From: Promethearchaeota archaeon
Lineage (GTDB): Archaea > Asgardarchaeota > Lokiarchaeia > Sigyniarchaeales > Promethearchaeaceae
Direction of reading: 5' to 3'
NCBI GenBank assembly: GCA_014729055.1
Contig: WJKO01000423.1
Coordinates: forward strand, 1 to 12,729
DNA: 12,729 nucleotides
Positions 1 through 6,407 of the stretch are shown one piece after another (the first letter of the stretch is position 1; every line of letters begins with the position of its first letter). A program made the translations under genes and the position numbers. Under the pieces are notes generated by a model that was given only the letters and a program-made list of their open reading frames with translations, was not told the origin of the DNA and did not search any database.

Positions 1-2
1 AT

Positions 3-320
3 GTTAGATTGAATGACAATTCAGATGGATACACATTAAAAAATTCGAAAGCATTAGAAGGATTGATGGGAATTATATCAAATACCGAATACAATCACGA
101 TTCCCCATATATCTTAAATGATGTGAGAATTTCAAAGAATATTTTATCCTTTACATCGAATATAAGACTAATTCATGCTATAAAAGAATTTGAATGTGTC
201 AAGGATCGTATTTTAGAGGGTAAAAAAACAATGAATGTGAATGGAAGAGAAGTAATTGTCGATATCGCTGTTGGAGATAATTTTAAATTACTTAAAAATT
301 ATACATTTATAGGAAAGTGA
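3..320 (+). CDS. C-terminal fragment of an unidentified protein (cut by window edge)
   Basis: The reading frame is open from the left edge of the window to a TGA at 318-320. An in-frame TTG at base 9 could start a 103-residue protein, but there is no stop upstream of it inside the window and no ribosome binding site, so I read this as the 3' end of a longer gene. The visible part is hydrophilic and mixed alpha/beta in character, has no cysteine cluster or membrane segment, and ends in a Lys/Phe-rich strand-like stretch (VGDNFKLLKNYTFIGK). I do not recognise the family. The next gene starts only 7 nt downstream on the same strand, so the two are probably co-transcribed and may share a carbohydrate-related role; that link is inference from spacing only. 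Confidence 0.55.
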   Translation, partial: VRLNDNSDGYTLKNSKALEGLMGIISNTEYNHDSPYILNDVRISKNILSFTSNIRLIHAIKEFECVKDRILEGKKTMNVNGREVIVDIAVGDNFKLLKNYTFIGK

Positions 321-327
321 ATATAGG

Positions 328-1179
328 ATGAAAATTGGCTTGAATACATATAGTTTTCGTAAAGAACTCAAAAAGGATCAAGATTTCACATTAAAAAATG
401 TCTGGAAAATTGCAGAAGAGATAGGTGAAATTGAAGGAATAGAACTTCTCGACAGACATATACCTGGTTGGCCAGATGGAGATTTGAATAAAGGCGTCGC
501 GGATGTAAAGGAACAAGTGGAATCTTTTGGATGGAAATTATATGCCTTGGGCCCCCATGTAAAAATGTATAAGAGCAATACAACTGATCGTAAGAAAGAA
601 ATTGAAAAATATAAAAAATGGATAGATTTATGCGCAGATAACGAAATTCCCCAATTTAGAAGCCAAGTAGGTGGAAACATGAGCTTTTTTGAAAGGAACC
701 ACCCAATTAAAGGTGTTGAAATCGTTTCACAACTTTTAGATGAAGTTTTACCATATGCCAACAAACGAAATATAAAAGTAGGTATAGAAACTCATTGGCA
801 GTATTCAAGTAATCCAAAATTTCTTAAAATGGTAACTGAACGTTATAATGATGAATTCCAAGATAATTTGGGTATCATTTTCGATTGGGGAAACTATATA
901 ACGAATAAATCAAGATATAAAGCATTGAAAATAGCTGCAAAACCACAGAATCATTGCCATAATCACGTTAAATTCTTCAAATTTAACGAAAACTTCCAGC
1001 AAACAGGGAAAATAGGATTTCGTTTTGGATATTCAAGCCAAAAAATAGTGAAAACCTTTAAAGATAATAATTTCAAAGACTATTTTTCCATCGAATATGA
1101 AGGCAGACTATCGACAACAGAGGGCGTCTATAAGTCTGTTTATGGACTAAAATACGCAATAGATGATGATATATTCTAG
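328..1179 (+). CDS. Sugar phosphate isomerase/epimerase, xylose isomerase-like TIM barrel
   Basis: This 283-residue protein matches the AP-endonuclease-2/xylose-isomerase-like TIM-barrel family (sugar isomerases, epimerases, inosose dehydratases). It opens with MKIGLNTYSF, the typical first strand. Candidate divalent-metal ligands occur in the expected order at strand ends: E154 (GIETHW), D186 (FDWGNY), H211 or H213 (CHNHVKF) and E256 (SIEYEG). Length is normal for the family and no signal peptide or membrane helix is seen, so it should be cytosolic. The substrate cannot be read from sequence; a keto-sugar, a sugar phosphate or an inositol derivative are all possible. The ATG lies 7 nt after the preceding stop with only a weak AGG just before it, which suggests expression from the upstream gene's transcript. 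Family assignment is firm; the exact reaction is unknown. Confidence 0.85.
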   Translation: MKIGLNTYSFRKELKKDQDFTLKNVWKIAEEIGEIEGIELLDRHIPGWPDGDLNKGVADVKEQVESFGWKLYALGPHVKMYKSNTTDRKKEIEKYKKWIDLCADNEIPQFRSQVGGNMSFFERNHPIKGVEIVSQLLDEVLPYANKRNIKVGIETHWQYSSNPKFLKMVTERYNDEFQDNLGIIFDWGNYITNKSRYKALKIAAKPQNHCHNHVKFFKFNENFQQTGKIGFRFGYSSQKIVKTFKDNNFKDYFSIEYEGRLSTTEGVYKSVYGLKYAIDDDIF

Positions 1180-1204
1180 ATCCCGTAAGATTGTAAATTT
1201 TAAC

Positions 1205-1242
1205 TAAGTAATTCCATATTTGTGAATTAAATTTATTACTTA
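1205..1242 (+). repeat. Imperfect inverted repeat downstream of the TIM-barrel gene
   Basis: TAAGTAAT (1205-1212) and ATTACTTA (1235-1242) are perfect 8-bp inverted arms separated by 22 bases. They sit in the 92-base gap after the isomerase stop. They could form a 3'-end hairpin of that transcript or be a chance product of the AT-rich spacer; there is no long T tract right after them. Confidence 0.3.
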
Positions 1243-1253
1243 TTAGTATCAAA

Positions 1254-1271
1254 GATTAATTGTGATTAATT
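1254..1271 (+). repeat. Short direct repeat GATTAATT x2 before the 75-residue ORF
   Basis: Two exact copies of GATTAATT (1254-1261 and 1264-1271) lie with a 10-base period, one DNA helical turn, directly before the TTG start at 1272. In-phase half-sites could bind a regulator on one DNA face, but the words are AT-rich and may be coincidence. Confidence 0.25.
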
Positions 1272-1499
1272 TTGGTAGTTGGTACAATTATATATCAGTT
1301 TGAGATCGATCAAGATGAAGAAGGAGACATAATCCCAAATTTCTCAAAGATTGCTCAAAAGGAAACCAAAGGAAAATCAATTTTAGAAGTGGCAGGAATA
1401 GGCAGTGAGATAGAAGAACATATTAAGATGCTTGTTCCAATTCTTGAGGAATCTTGGATGAATTCACATAAGAATTATGAAAAAAACTCTAAAACTTAA
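1272..1499 (+). CDS. Small acidic hypothetical protein, 75 residues, TTG start
   Basis: The frame runs from a TTG at 1272 to TAA at 1497-1499. An in-frame TGA at 1263-1265 leaves TTG as the only reasonable start, since the first internal ATG is far into the protein. The product is acidic in its first half (FEIDQDEEGDII), then has a predicted amphipathic helix containing EIEEHIKMLVPILEESW, and ends in a Lys/Asn-rich tail. There are no membrane segments, no cysteines and no motif I recognise. Codon use is ordinary for the window (A/T-ending codons, varied residues), which favours a real gene over a random open frame, but its small size and non-ATG start keep confidence moderate. It sits alone between the sugar isomerase and the ZIP transporter, with spacers of 92 and 145 bases. 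Confidence 0.5.
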   Translation: MVVGTIIYQFEIDQDEEGDIIPNFSKIAQKETKGKSILEVAGIGSEIEEHIKMLVPILEESWMNSHKNYEKNSKT

Positions 1500-1644
1500 A
1501 AAATCTAAAATTTTGAATATATACTCAAAATATCTCCGATTTCTTATCCTTAATGTAAAAATTTTTTATCAATGAAATGATATCCTCTATTAGACCCAGC
1601 TAATTTCTAATAATAAAAAAAGTAGAATAAAATAGGGAATGTAA

Positions 1645-2622
1645 ATGGAAAGCATACCATATGCTCTCACAATGAGCCTTATAGCGGGATTATCAACGAT
1701 AATTGGTGGTTGGTTAGGTATTATCAACAAGAAACCAAGTACAAAATTTATTTCTCTGATGATGTCAATTTCTGCGGGAGTGATGGTTTTTTTATCTTTT
1801 ACAGAAATGTTCCGAGACGCTGAAGACATATTAGGAATGCCCATCGCCTTGTTATGGTTGAGTATTGGACTTTTAGTTGCTTTCCTTATAGATAAATTGT
1901 TACCAGAAGCGGAAAATGTACATGAACATCTTTATAATGCGGAGAATGGAAAATTAAAAGAACAGAAGCAAATCTTAAAAGAGATTCCCCATTCGGTGCC
2001 TTTTCCCCGCGGACACATTAAAGGTCAGGGAAAAGGTCTTGGAATGAGGAGGAGGGAGGGACTTGGTCGGGGAAATAAACATCAAGGTATGAAAAAGCGA
2101 AGAAGAATAATTAGAACGGATGATCAGATTATTTTTACAGATCAATGTGGTGAAATGTTCTGTGTTAGTAATCAGAAAATGATGAAACTTGGTTTGCTTG
2201 CTATATTAGCTTTATTTATTCACAATATACCCGAGGGAATTGCCACATTTTCAGCTAGTTTATCCGAACCAGCTTTAGGATTAGAGATTACTATTGCTGT
2301 AGCGATGCATAATATACCTGAAGGAATTTGTGTTGCAGTTCCTATTTATCTCGCTACGGATGATAAGAGAAAGGCAATAGGATATGCCGCAATCTCCGGC
2401 TTAGCTGAACCAGCTGGAGCACTAATTGCCGCCATTGTGCTATCAAGCATTTTAACAGAAACAACTTTGGTTGCCATATTGGCTTGGGTTGCTGGGATTA
2501 TGATATATATTTCGGTAGATACCTTAATACCCACGGCAAAAAATATGGAATACAAGCATACGTCAATAATAGGATTCAGTATAGGCATGATTGCAATGGG
2601 AATCACATTAATCTGGGTTTAA
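1645..2622 (+). CDS. ZIP family divalent metal (zinc/iron) transporter
   Basis: This 325-residue integral membrane protein is a ZIP (ZupT-like) transporter that would carry Zn2+, Fe2+ or Mn2+ into the cytoplasm. The diagnostic metal-site helices are present: HNIPEGIATF (193-202, TM4), HNIPEGICVA (222-231, TM5) and GLAEPAGA (252-259, TM6). Further hydrophobic helices are near 5-27, 36-54, 66-85, 182-200, 213-236, 244-268, 274-292 and 307-325. The loop between TM3 and TM4 (about 88-178) is unusual. Instead of the common His-rich loop it carries a basic, Gly/Arg/Lys-rich stretch (about 122-157) followed by two cysteines (C168, C173). The loop also has some His (93, 95, 116, 124, 146). The start ATG has no clear SD; an AT-rich TATA-like stretch lies about 30 bases upstream. 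Its metal specificity cannot be read from sequence. Confidence 0.93.
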   Translation: MESIPYALTMSLIAGLSTIIGGWLGIINKKPSTKFISLMMSISAGVMVFLSFTEMFRDAEDILGMPIALLWLSIGLLVAFLIDKLLPEAENVHEHLYNAENGKLKEQKQILKEIPHSVPFPRGHIKGQGKGLGMRRREGLGRGNKHQGMKKRRRIIRTDDQIIFTDQCGEMFCVSNQKMMKLGLLAILALFIHNIPEGIATFSASLSEPALGLEITIAVAMHNIPEGICVAVPIYLATDDKRKAIGYAAISGLAEPAGALIAAIVLSSILTETTLVAILAWVAGIMIYISVDTLIPTAKNMEYKHTSIIGFSIGMIAMGITLIWV

Positions 2623-2628
2623 AATAAA

Positions 2629-2661
2629 AATTCAAAAAAAAGAGCTTACTAAAAAAAAAAA
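2629..2661 (-). terminator. Poly-T terminator of the acyl-CoA synthetase gene
   Basis: On the minus strand, immediately after the synthetase stop codon (2664-2666), there is a run of 11 T (2661-2651) and then a run of 8 T (2641-2634). Archaeal RNA polymerase terminates at such T-rich tracts without needing a hairpin. The gap also separates this gene from the converging ZIP gene. Confidence 0.65.
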
Positions 2662-2663
2662 CC

Positions 2664-4490
2664 TTATTCCGACTTTAGAGGAAGTGTATATAATTCTTCT
2701 ATCTCTTCTTTGTATTCGCTCAAAATTTCACGGCGTTTAACCTTCATTGTCTGTGTCAGTTTTCTGTTCTCAACAGTAAAATCTTCAGTAGTGAAGAGAT
2801 ATTTTTTTGGAATTTCATATTTTGCATATTTTTGCATCAAGTGTTTACTTACTTCGTCTGCTACTATCTTCTTTAAAACAGCCCCAGATTTAGATAACCC
2901 CGTTAGTAATTCTTCAGGGTCAAGGTTTATTTGCATTTCTGCAGCCCAAGATGTAATATTTTCGGCATCAAGGACGAGAATGCAGACGTTGTATTGACGA
3001 CCATCACCATATACAAACGCATTAGCAATATAAGGTAGCAACTTAATATCTTCTTCAATTTGTGCAGGAAATACATATTTACCGTTTTCCAGTTTGTATT
3101 GTTCTTTTATCCGCCCAGTTATAAATAGAAAACCATCCTCATCAAGTTTACCGCGGTCGCCTGTTCTTATTCCTCTATCTTCGGTCATAATTTGTTTTGT
3201 TTTTTCTGGCTTTTTATGATAACCTAGCATAACTTGTGGACCATAAACAACAATCTCCCCATCTTCACTGTTTTCATCATCTATTACCGATTTATCAATC
3301 ACCACTTTTGTTTTTTCTACGGGTTTCCCAACACTACCAAATCTATATGCGTCTGGTGCATTCATCGTGACGACAGGCGATGTCTCTGTCATGCCATAGG
3401 CGTCATAAGTTGGAATTCCTATACTATAAAAAAACAAGGCAATTTCCTCGTTCATTTTTGCGCTTGCAGTTAATGCCATCTCCAAACGTCCACCGAATTT
3501 CTCCCTGATTTTATCCAAAACCATCTTATCTAAAATTTTGTATTTGAAACTTGTTTTTCCAGTGAGAAATCGCTCTTTTGCCGCTTCTACTGCTGCATTA
3601 AACAATTTAAGTTTCATTCCGCCTTCTTCTTTCATAGTAGTATGAATTGCTTGATATACTTTGTTAAAAACCCGGGGAACGGACATAAGTACGGTTGGTT
3701 TCACTTTTTGCAAATCATCCACCATTGCATCTAATGTATCCATAAACCCGCATGATCCTCCAAATTGATACCCGTTGTGGAGCTCTGCGGCAATTGCATA
3801 AGAATGTGCCCAAGGCAGATGACTAAACGATACTGTTTGTTCCGTCAAATTCGGATATAAATGATAACCCGCTTGCGATGCGAAACATAAATTTCCGTGC
3901 GATAAAAGAACACCCTTTGGATCACCTGTTGTTCCAGAAGTATAGATAATAACAGCGACTTCTTTTGGTTCAGGATATATGGGATCAATTGTTTTTTTTA
4001 CTTGTTTTAATTCAATATTCTGCATTGAATTGTCGTTATTTCCCTCTACAATTATTATATGTTTTAACGTAGGAATTTTGTCTTTCAAATTCTGGACTTT
4101 TTCGTAAATTTGACCCGTTCTTACTATTAAGACTTCTATCTCAGCATCTTTTATCACATATTCCCACATACTAAGGAGTTCTTTTTCGTACATTGGGACA
4201 AAAATTGCACCTAAACTCAATGTTGCCATTTCCGCAACAGCCCACTCAGTGCTATTCTTCGAAATAATACCTACTTTTTTGCCTTTGGATATACCAAGAG
4301 TTGCCAATCCACTTCTAAAGTTTTTTACTCTTTCGCCTACTTCGGCATAAGTGACCCATTCATATATTCCTTGTGAATTTTTTGTGCCAAACAGCCGGTT
4401 GTTTGAAAACTTCTTTAATGCGGTTTCAAATAATTCGACCAGATTCCTATAATCATTATCTTTCCATATATCATTTGTAACTTCTTGCAT
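2664..4490 (-). CDS. Long-chain fatty acid--CoA ligase (AMP-forming), ANL superfamily
   Basis: This 608-residue enzyme should activate a carboxylic acid with ATP to an acyl-adenylate and then to acyl-CoA, releasing AMP and PPi. Core ANL motifs appear in order: the phosphate-binding loop YTSGTTGDPKG (183-193), YDAYGMTETSP (362-372), TGDRG (443-447), the hinge region TGRIKEQYKLENGK (458-471) and a C-terminal LTQTMKVKR carrying the likely adenylation lysine. The KLENGKYV element and the roughly 600-residue length point to the long-chain (FadD15/eukaryotic ACSL-like) branch rather than acetyl-CoA synthetase. No membrane helix is seen. In an archaeon with ether lipids the natural acid is uncertain; fatty acids from the environment, or aryl/branched acids from amino-acid fermentation, are both possible. 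It is transcribed alone, with a strong poly-T terminator and a promoter shared with the divergent gene at 4544. Confidence 0.93.
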   Translation of the reverse strand: MQEVTNDIWKDNDYRNLVELFETALKKFSNNRLFGTKNSQGIYEWVTYAEVGERVKNFRSGLATLGISKGKKVGIISKNSTEWAVAEMATLSLGAIFVPMYEKELLSMWEYVIKDAEIEVLIVRTGQIYEKVQNLKDKIPTLKHIIIVEGNNDNSMQNIELKQVKKTIDPIYPEPKEVAVIIYTSGTTGDPKGVLLSHGNLCFASQAGYHLYPNLTEQTVSFSHLPWAHSYAIAAELHNGYQFGGSCGFMDTLDAMVDDLQKVKPTVLMSVPRVFNKVYQAIHTTMKEEGGMKLKLFNAAVEAAKERFLTGKTSFKYKILDKMVLDKIREKFGGRLEMALTASAKMNEEIALFFYSIGIPTYDAYGMTETSPVVTMNAPDAYRFGSVGKPVEKTKVVIDKSVIDDENSEDGEIVVYGPQVMLGYHKKPEKTKQIMTEDRGIRTGDRGKLDEDGFLFITGRIKEQYKLENGKYVFPAQIEEDIKLLPYIANAFVYGDGRQYNVCILVLDAENITSWAAEMQINLDPEELLTGLSKSGAVLKKIVADEVSKHLMQKYAKYEIPKKYLFTTEDFTVENRKLTQTMKVKRREILSEYKEEIEELYTLPLKSE

Positions 4491-4534
4491 GATGATAAAT
4501 AAATGATGATGATAGATAAATGATGATAGACAAA
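4490..4534. repeat. Three imperfect tandem repeats in a divergent promoter
   Basis: Three copies of a TGATGAT...AAA unit run head to tail: TGATGATAAATAAA (4490-4503), TGATGATGATAGATAAA (4504-4520, one extra GAT) and TGATGATAGACAAA (4521-4534). The first copy overlaps the start codon of the minus-strand synthetase, so the array lies in that gene's 5' leader and upstream of the plus-strand gene at 4544. Functions could be regulator binding or slippage-driven length change; neither is shown. Confidence 0.6.
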
Positions 4535-4544
4535 ATATAAAATA
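4532..4544. promoter_or_regulatory. TATA-like element shared by two divergent genes
   Basis: The stretch AAAATATAAAATA (4532-4544) reads as a TATA box on both strands. On the minus strand it would place transcription start near 4511, giving the synthetase a leader of about 20 nt. On the plus strand it would place transcription start near 4564, after the ATG at 4544 but just before an in-frame ATG at 4571. This raises the possibility that translation of the plus-strand gene really starts at 4571. Confidence 0.4.
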
Positions 4545-4873
4545 TGGTCAAACATCCCAAATATCAAGCAATGGATCAAGCGAGAGAATTAGAAATTCCA
4601 AGAGCAATAGAAGAGATTCTTGAGGATTTTAAGGATTATGAACTGTATAAGGTAGAACCAGTAAGAGATAAAAAGATTTTAGGACCGATTCCACGACCTA
4701 AATTCTATATTCGTCGTAAAGATGACGAAGAAATAATAGCAGAATTTCATCCAAATGGCTATTCAGAATGTAAAAATGATGAGTTTAAAACCGAATTTGA
4801 TAAAATAAATAAACGTGTAGAGAAAGTTGCTCAACAAGCTCTGGAAGATTTCTTATCTCATGAAAAAAGATGA
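4544..4873 (+). CDS. Hypothetical protein, 109 residues
   Basis: I do not recognise this family. The protein is hydrophilic and charged, with a helix-like N-terminal part (about 10-32, ending in IEEILEDF), a central basic Pro-containing segment (LGPIPRPKFYIRRKDDEE, about 46-63) that looks like beta strands, and a C-terminal helix rich in Lys and Glu (about 84-108). There is no membrane segment, cysteine cluster or enzymatic motif. The first ATG (4544) has no SD and sits on top of a TATA-like element; an in-frame ATG at 4571 (residue 10) would fit a near-leaderless transcript better. The nitroreductase starts 27 nt downstream on the same strand with a good SD, so the two probably form an operon and may work together, which is inference only. 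Confidence 0.65.
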   Translation: MVKHPKYQAMDQARELEIPRAIEEILEDFKDYELYKVEPVRDKKILGPIPRPKFYIRRKDDEEIIAEFHPNGYSECKNDEFKTEFDKINKRVEKVAQQALEDFLSHEKR

Positions 4874-4893
4874 TAGCTTAAGAGAAAAATTAA

Positions 4894-4898
4894 AGGAG
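4894..4898 (+). promoter_or_regulatory. Shine-Dalgarno site of the nitroreductase
   Basis: An AAAGGAG motif ends at 4898, 2 nt before the ATG at 4901 and 11 nt before the in-frame GTG at 4910. The first spacing is short and the second long relative to the usual 5-9 nt, so the true start could be either; the family alignment does not decide because both precede the conserved RRSIRKF. Confidence 0.5.
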
Positions 4899-4900
4899 AA

Positions 4901-5437
4901 ATGATTTTAGTGGATTTTTATAAAGTAATAAAAGCAAGAAGGAGTATTAGGAAATTTACATCAGAACCTATTAGTGAAGATATTTTAGAGAGGATCCTCA
5001 ACTCAGCAAGACTGGCACCAACGTGGGCTAATATGCAAGGATGTAGATATATTATTGTCGATGATAAAGAGAACGTAAATAAATTGAAAAAAGCAATCAA
5101 CCAGAAATGGCTAAAAACCGTGCATTTATTCCTCGTTATTTGTATTCAAGAAAGAAGATCTGGGAAAAATCCCAACGGAATAAAATATTTCACAGTCGAT
5201 GCGGCTATTTGCATGGAACATTTAATTCTTGCCGCAACGAATGAAGGTCTGGGAAGTTGTTGGATCGGTTATTTTAATGAAAAAGACGTTAAAAACGCGT
5301 TAGATATTCCGAAGAGAGAAAGAGTCATAGGAATTACACCCTTGGGATATCCCGCAACAAAACCAAAAGAACAGGAACGCAAAGATTTAGGAAAAATTGT
5401 ATATAAGAACAGATATGGAAACAACTGGGATCTATGA
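4901..5437 (+). CDS. Nitroreductase family FMN oxidoreductase
   Basis: This 178-residue protein is a compact member of the nitroreductase (NADH oxidase/FRase I-like) fold, which binds FMN at a homodimer interface and uses NAD(P)H or a similar donor. Diagnostic elements are RRSIRKFTSEPIS (13-25, FMN phosphate-binding arginines), ARLAPTWANMQ (36-46), the helix AAICMEHLILAATNEGLGSCWIGYF in the middle, and the C-terminal PLGYPATKP. The natural substrate is unknown: family members reduce nitroaromatics, quinones or flavins, dehalogenate iodotyrosine, or act in cofactor biosynthesis. It contains no fused ferredoxin domain. It is the second gene of a likely two-gene operon with the 109-residue orphan and converges on the oxidoreductase gene at 5456 with only 18 bases between the stops. 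Confidence 0.92.
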   Translation: MILVDFYKVIKARRSIRKFTSEPISEDILERILNSARLAPTWANMQGCRYIIVDDKENVNKLKKAINQKWLKTVHLFLVICIQERRSGKNPNGIKYFTVDAAICMEHLILAATNEGLGSCWIGYFNEKDVKNALDIPKRERVIGITPLGYPATKPKEQERKDLGKIVYKNRYGNNWDL

Positions 5438-5442
5438 ATTAG

Positions 5443-5462
5443 AGTTTCAATTTTTTCAAACT
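5443..5462 (+). terminator. Possible weak terminator between convergent genes
   Basis: AGTTT (5443-5447) and AAACT (5458-5462) form a short inverted pair around a TTTTTT tract (5451-5456) immediately after the nitroreductase stop. The stem is only 5 bp, so the T tract is the stronger argument. It overlaps the stop codon of the opposite gene. Confidence 0.35.
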
Positions 5463-6340
5463 AATATCTGAATGGCTTCGCCGTTTTCCCGACTTTTATT
5501 TACTGCTTCTAAGTATGCCATGATTTCAAGCATTTCTTGGTTATTTATTGGACTTTTTTTTGATTTAAAGAAATCAAGTATGTGAGGTACCATCAGCTCA
5601 AATCCAGATGGCTTATTCTTAGCAATCGAATCTATTACGCCATCATCGGAAAATAATTTTACGCTCCAATCTGCTGAAGTTTTGTATCGCATCCCATATA
5701 ACAATCCGATTCGTTCACCACTCCAATTTGCTGTAACGAGATCAAAGTTCTCGTAGGATGCTACTTGCAACTGCTCACAACCCGCACCAAGAATACTAAA
5801 GAGTATTTCAGCGGAATGAACACCATACCAAAAATATCCAGGATAATCTTCCATAATTGGAACTTTTCCGTATACTTCTGCAATTTTTATGTCTTTATCC
5901 TTCCCGATTTGGTAGATACCATTATAATATCTCAAAGATGAACACGAAAACATTGGTGTTTTTGTTTTTTCAGAGAGGTGAATGATTTTCTTTGCATCTT
6001 CCAAAGAACAAGCAAGGGGCTTATCAATATAAACAGGTTTTTGATATTTTGAAAGAATTTCAAACTGCTCTAAATGCTGTCTGCCATCCACGGAGGTTAA
6101 TAGAATAGCATCGCTCTTATCGGCAACGTCTTCTATACTTTTCAGCATATTAACATCGTATTTCTTCCTAAGTTGTTTCGTAAATTTATCCACTCGATTT
6201 ATGGAATGAGAAAATGCCTTTGTTCCACCTTTATATGCATAAGTAACAGGTGTTTTACTCCTTCTTTTATTGAGAATTCTGGCAAAGGTAGGACAATGTG
6301 ACGTATCTAAACCGATCATTCCGATTTTCATATCACTCAT
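5456..6340 (-). CDS. Gfo/Idh/MocA family NAD(P)-dependent oxidoreductase
   Basis: This 294-residue protein has an N-terminal Rossmann fold starting with KIGMIGLDTSH (5-15), where the glycine pair binds NAD(P). The family's substrate loop appears as YIDKPLACS (104-112), with Asp instead of the usual Glu before Lys-Pro; the lysine is the conserved catalytic/nicotinamide residue. The DTSH element marks a recognised-looking subgroup in which the usual GCG loop is replaced. At 294 residues it is shorter than many relatives (about 330-390). Such enzymes oxidise or reduce sugars, inositols or sugar acids; the substrate here is unknown. ATG at 6340 is followed by a second ATG (residue 4, 6331) right before the Rossmann strand. 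A TATA-like box 27 bases upstream supports a leaderless start at 6340. It is divergent from the GH99-like gene, suggesting joint control. Confidence 0.85.
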   Translation of the reverse strand: MSDMKIGMIGLDTSHCPTFARILNKRRSKTPVTYAYKGGTKAFSHSINRVDKFTKQLRKKYDVNMLKSIEDVADKSDAILLTSVDGRQHLEQFEILSKYQKPVYIDKPLACSLEDAKKIIHLSEKTKTPMFSCSSLRYYNGIYQIGKDKDIKIAEVYGKVPIMEDYPGYFWYGVHSAEILFSILGAGCEQLQVASYENFDLVTANWSGERIGLLYGMRYKTSADWSVKLFSDDGVIDSIAKNKPSGFELMVPHILDFFKSKKSPINNQEMLEIMAYLEAVNKSRENGEAIQILV

Positions 6341-6348
6341 GTTTTATC

Positions 6349-6364
6349 ATCTAAATATTTAGAT
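6349..6364. promoter_or_regulatory. 16-bp perfect palindrome in divergent promoter, candidate operator
   Basis: ATCTAAATATTTAGAT is a perfect palindrome lying between the likely TATA box of the minus-strand oxidoreductase (about 6362-6371) and its start codon at 6340. A dimeric regulator bound here would block that promoter. The AT-rich composition makes a chance origin possible. Confidence 0.45.
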
Positions 6365-6371
6365 ATATTAT
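6362..6371 (-). promoter_or_regulatory. TATA-like box of the Gfo/Idh/MocA gene
   Basis: Read on the minus strand this is ATAATATATC, centred about 27 bases upstream of the ATG at 6340, the spacing expected for a leaderless archaeal transcript. Confidence 0.4.
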
Positions 6372-6375
6372 GTAT

Positions 6376-6383
6376 GTATAATC
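6376..6383 (+). promoter_or_regulatory. TATA-like box of the GH99-like gene
   Basis: GTATAATC is centred about 28 bases before the ATG at 6408, consistent with a leaderless mRNA. No SD precedes that ATG, and in-frame ATGs at residues 8 and 11 are less well placed. Confidence 0.35.
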
Positions 6384-6407
6384 TATTAGTTCTTACAATC
6401 TATAAAT

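Noticed and set aside
378..764. 128-codon open frame on the minus strand inside the TIM-barrel gene
   Set aside because: It is fully antisense to a well-supported gene and its product is low-complexity Ser/Pro/Phe-rich with no motif, as expected from the complement of AT-rich coding DNA.
1559..1568. T6 tract at 1562-1567 in the spacer before the ZIP gene as a terminator
   Set aside because: It lies over 60 bases after the small orphan's stop and is only six T; such tracts are common in this spacer.
1590..1844. 84-codon minus-strand open frame at the 5' end of the ZIP gene
   Set aside because: Its hydrophobic product simply mirrors the membrane helices of the ZIP protein on the other strand.
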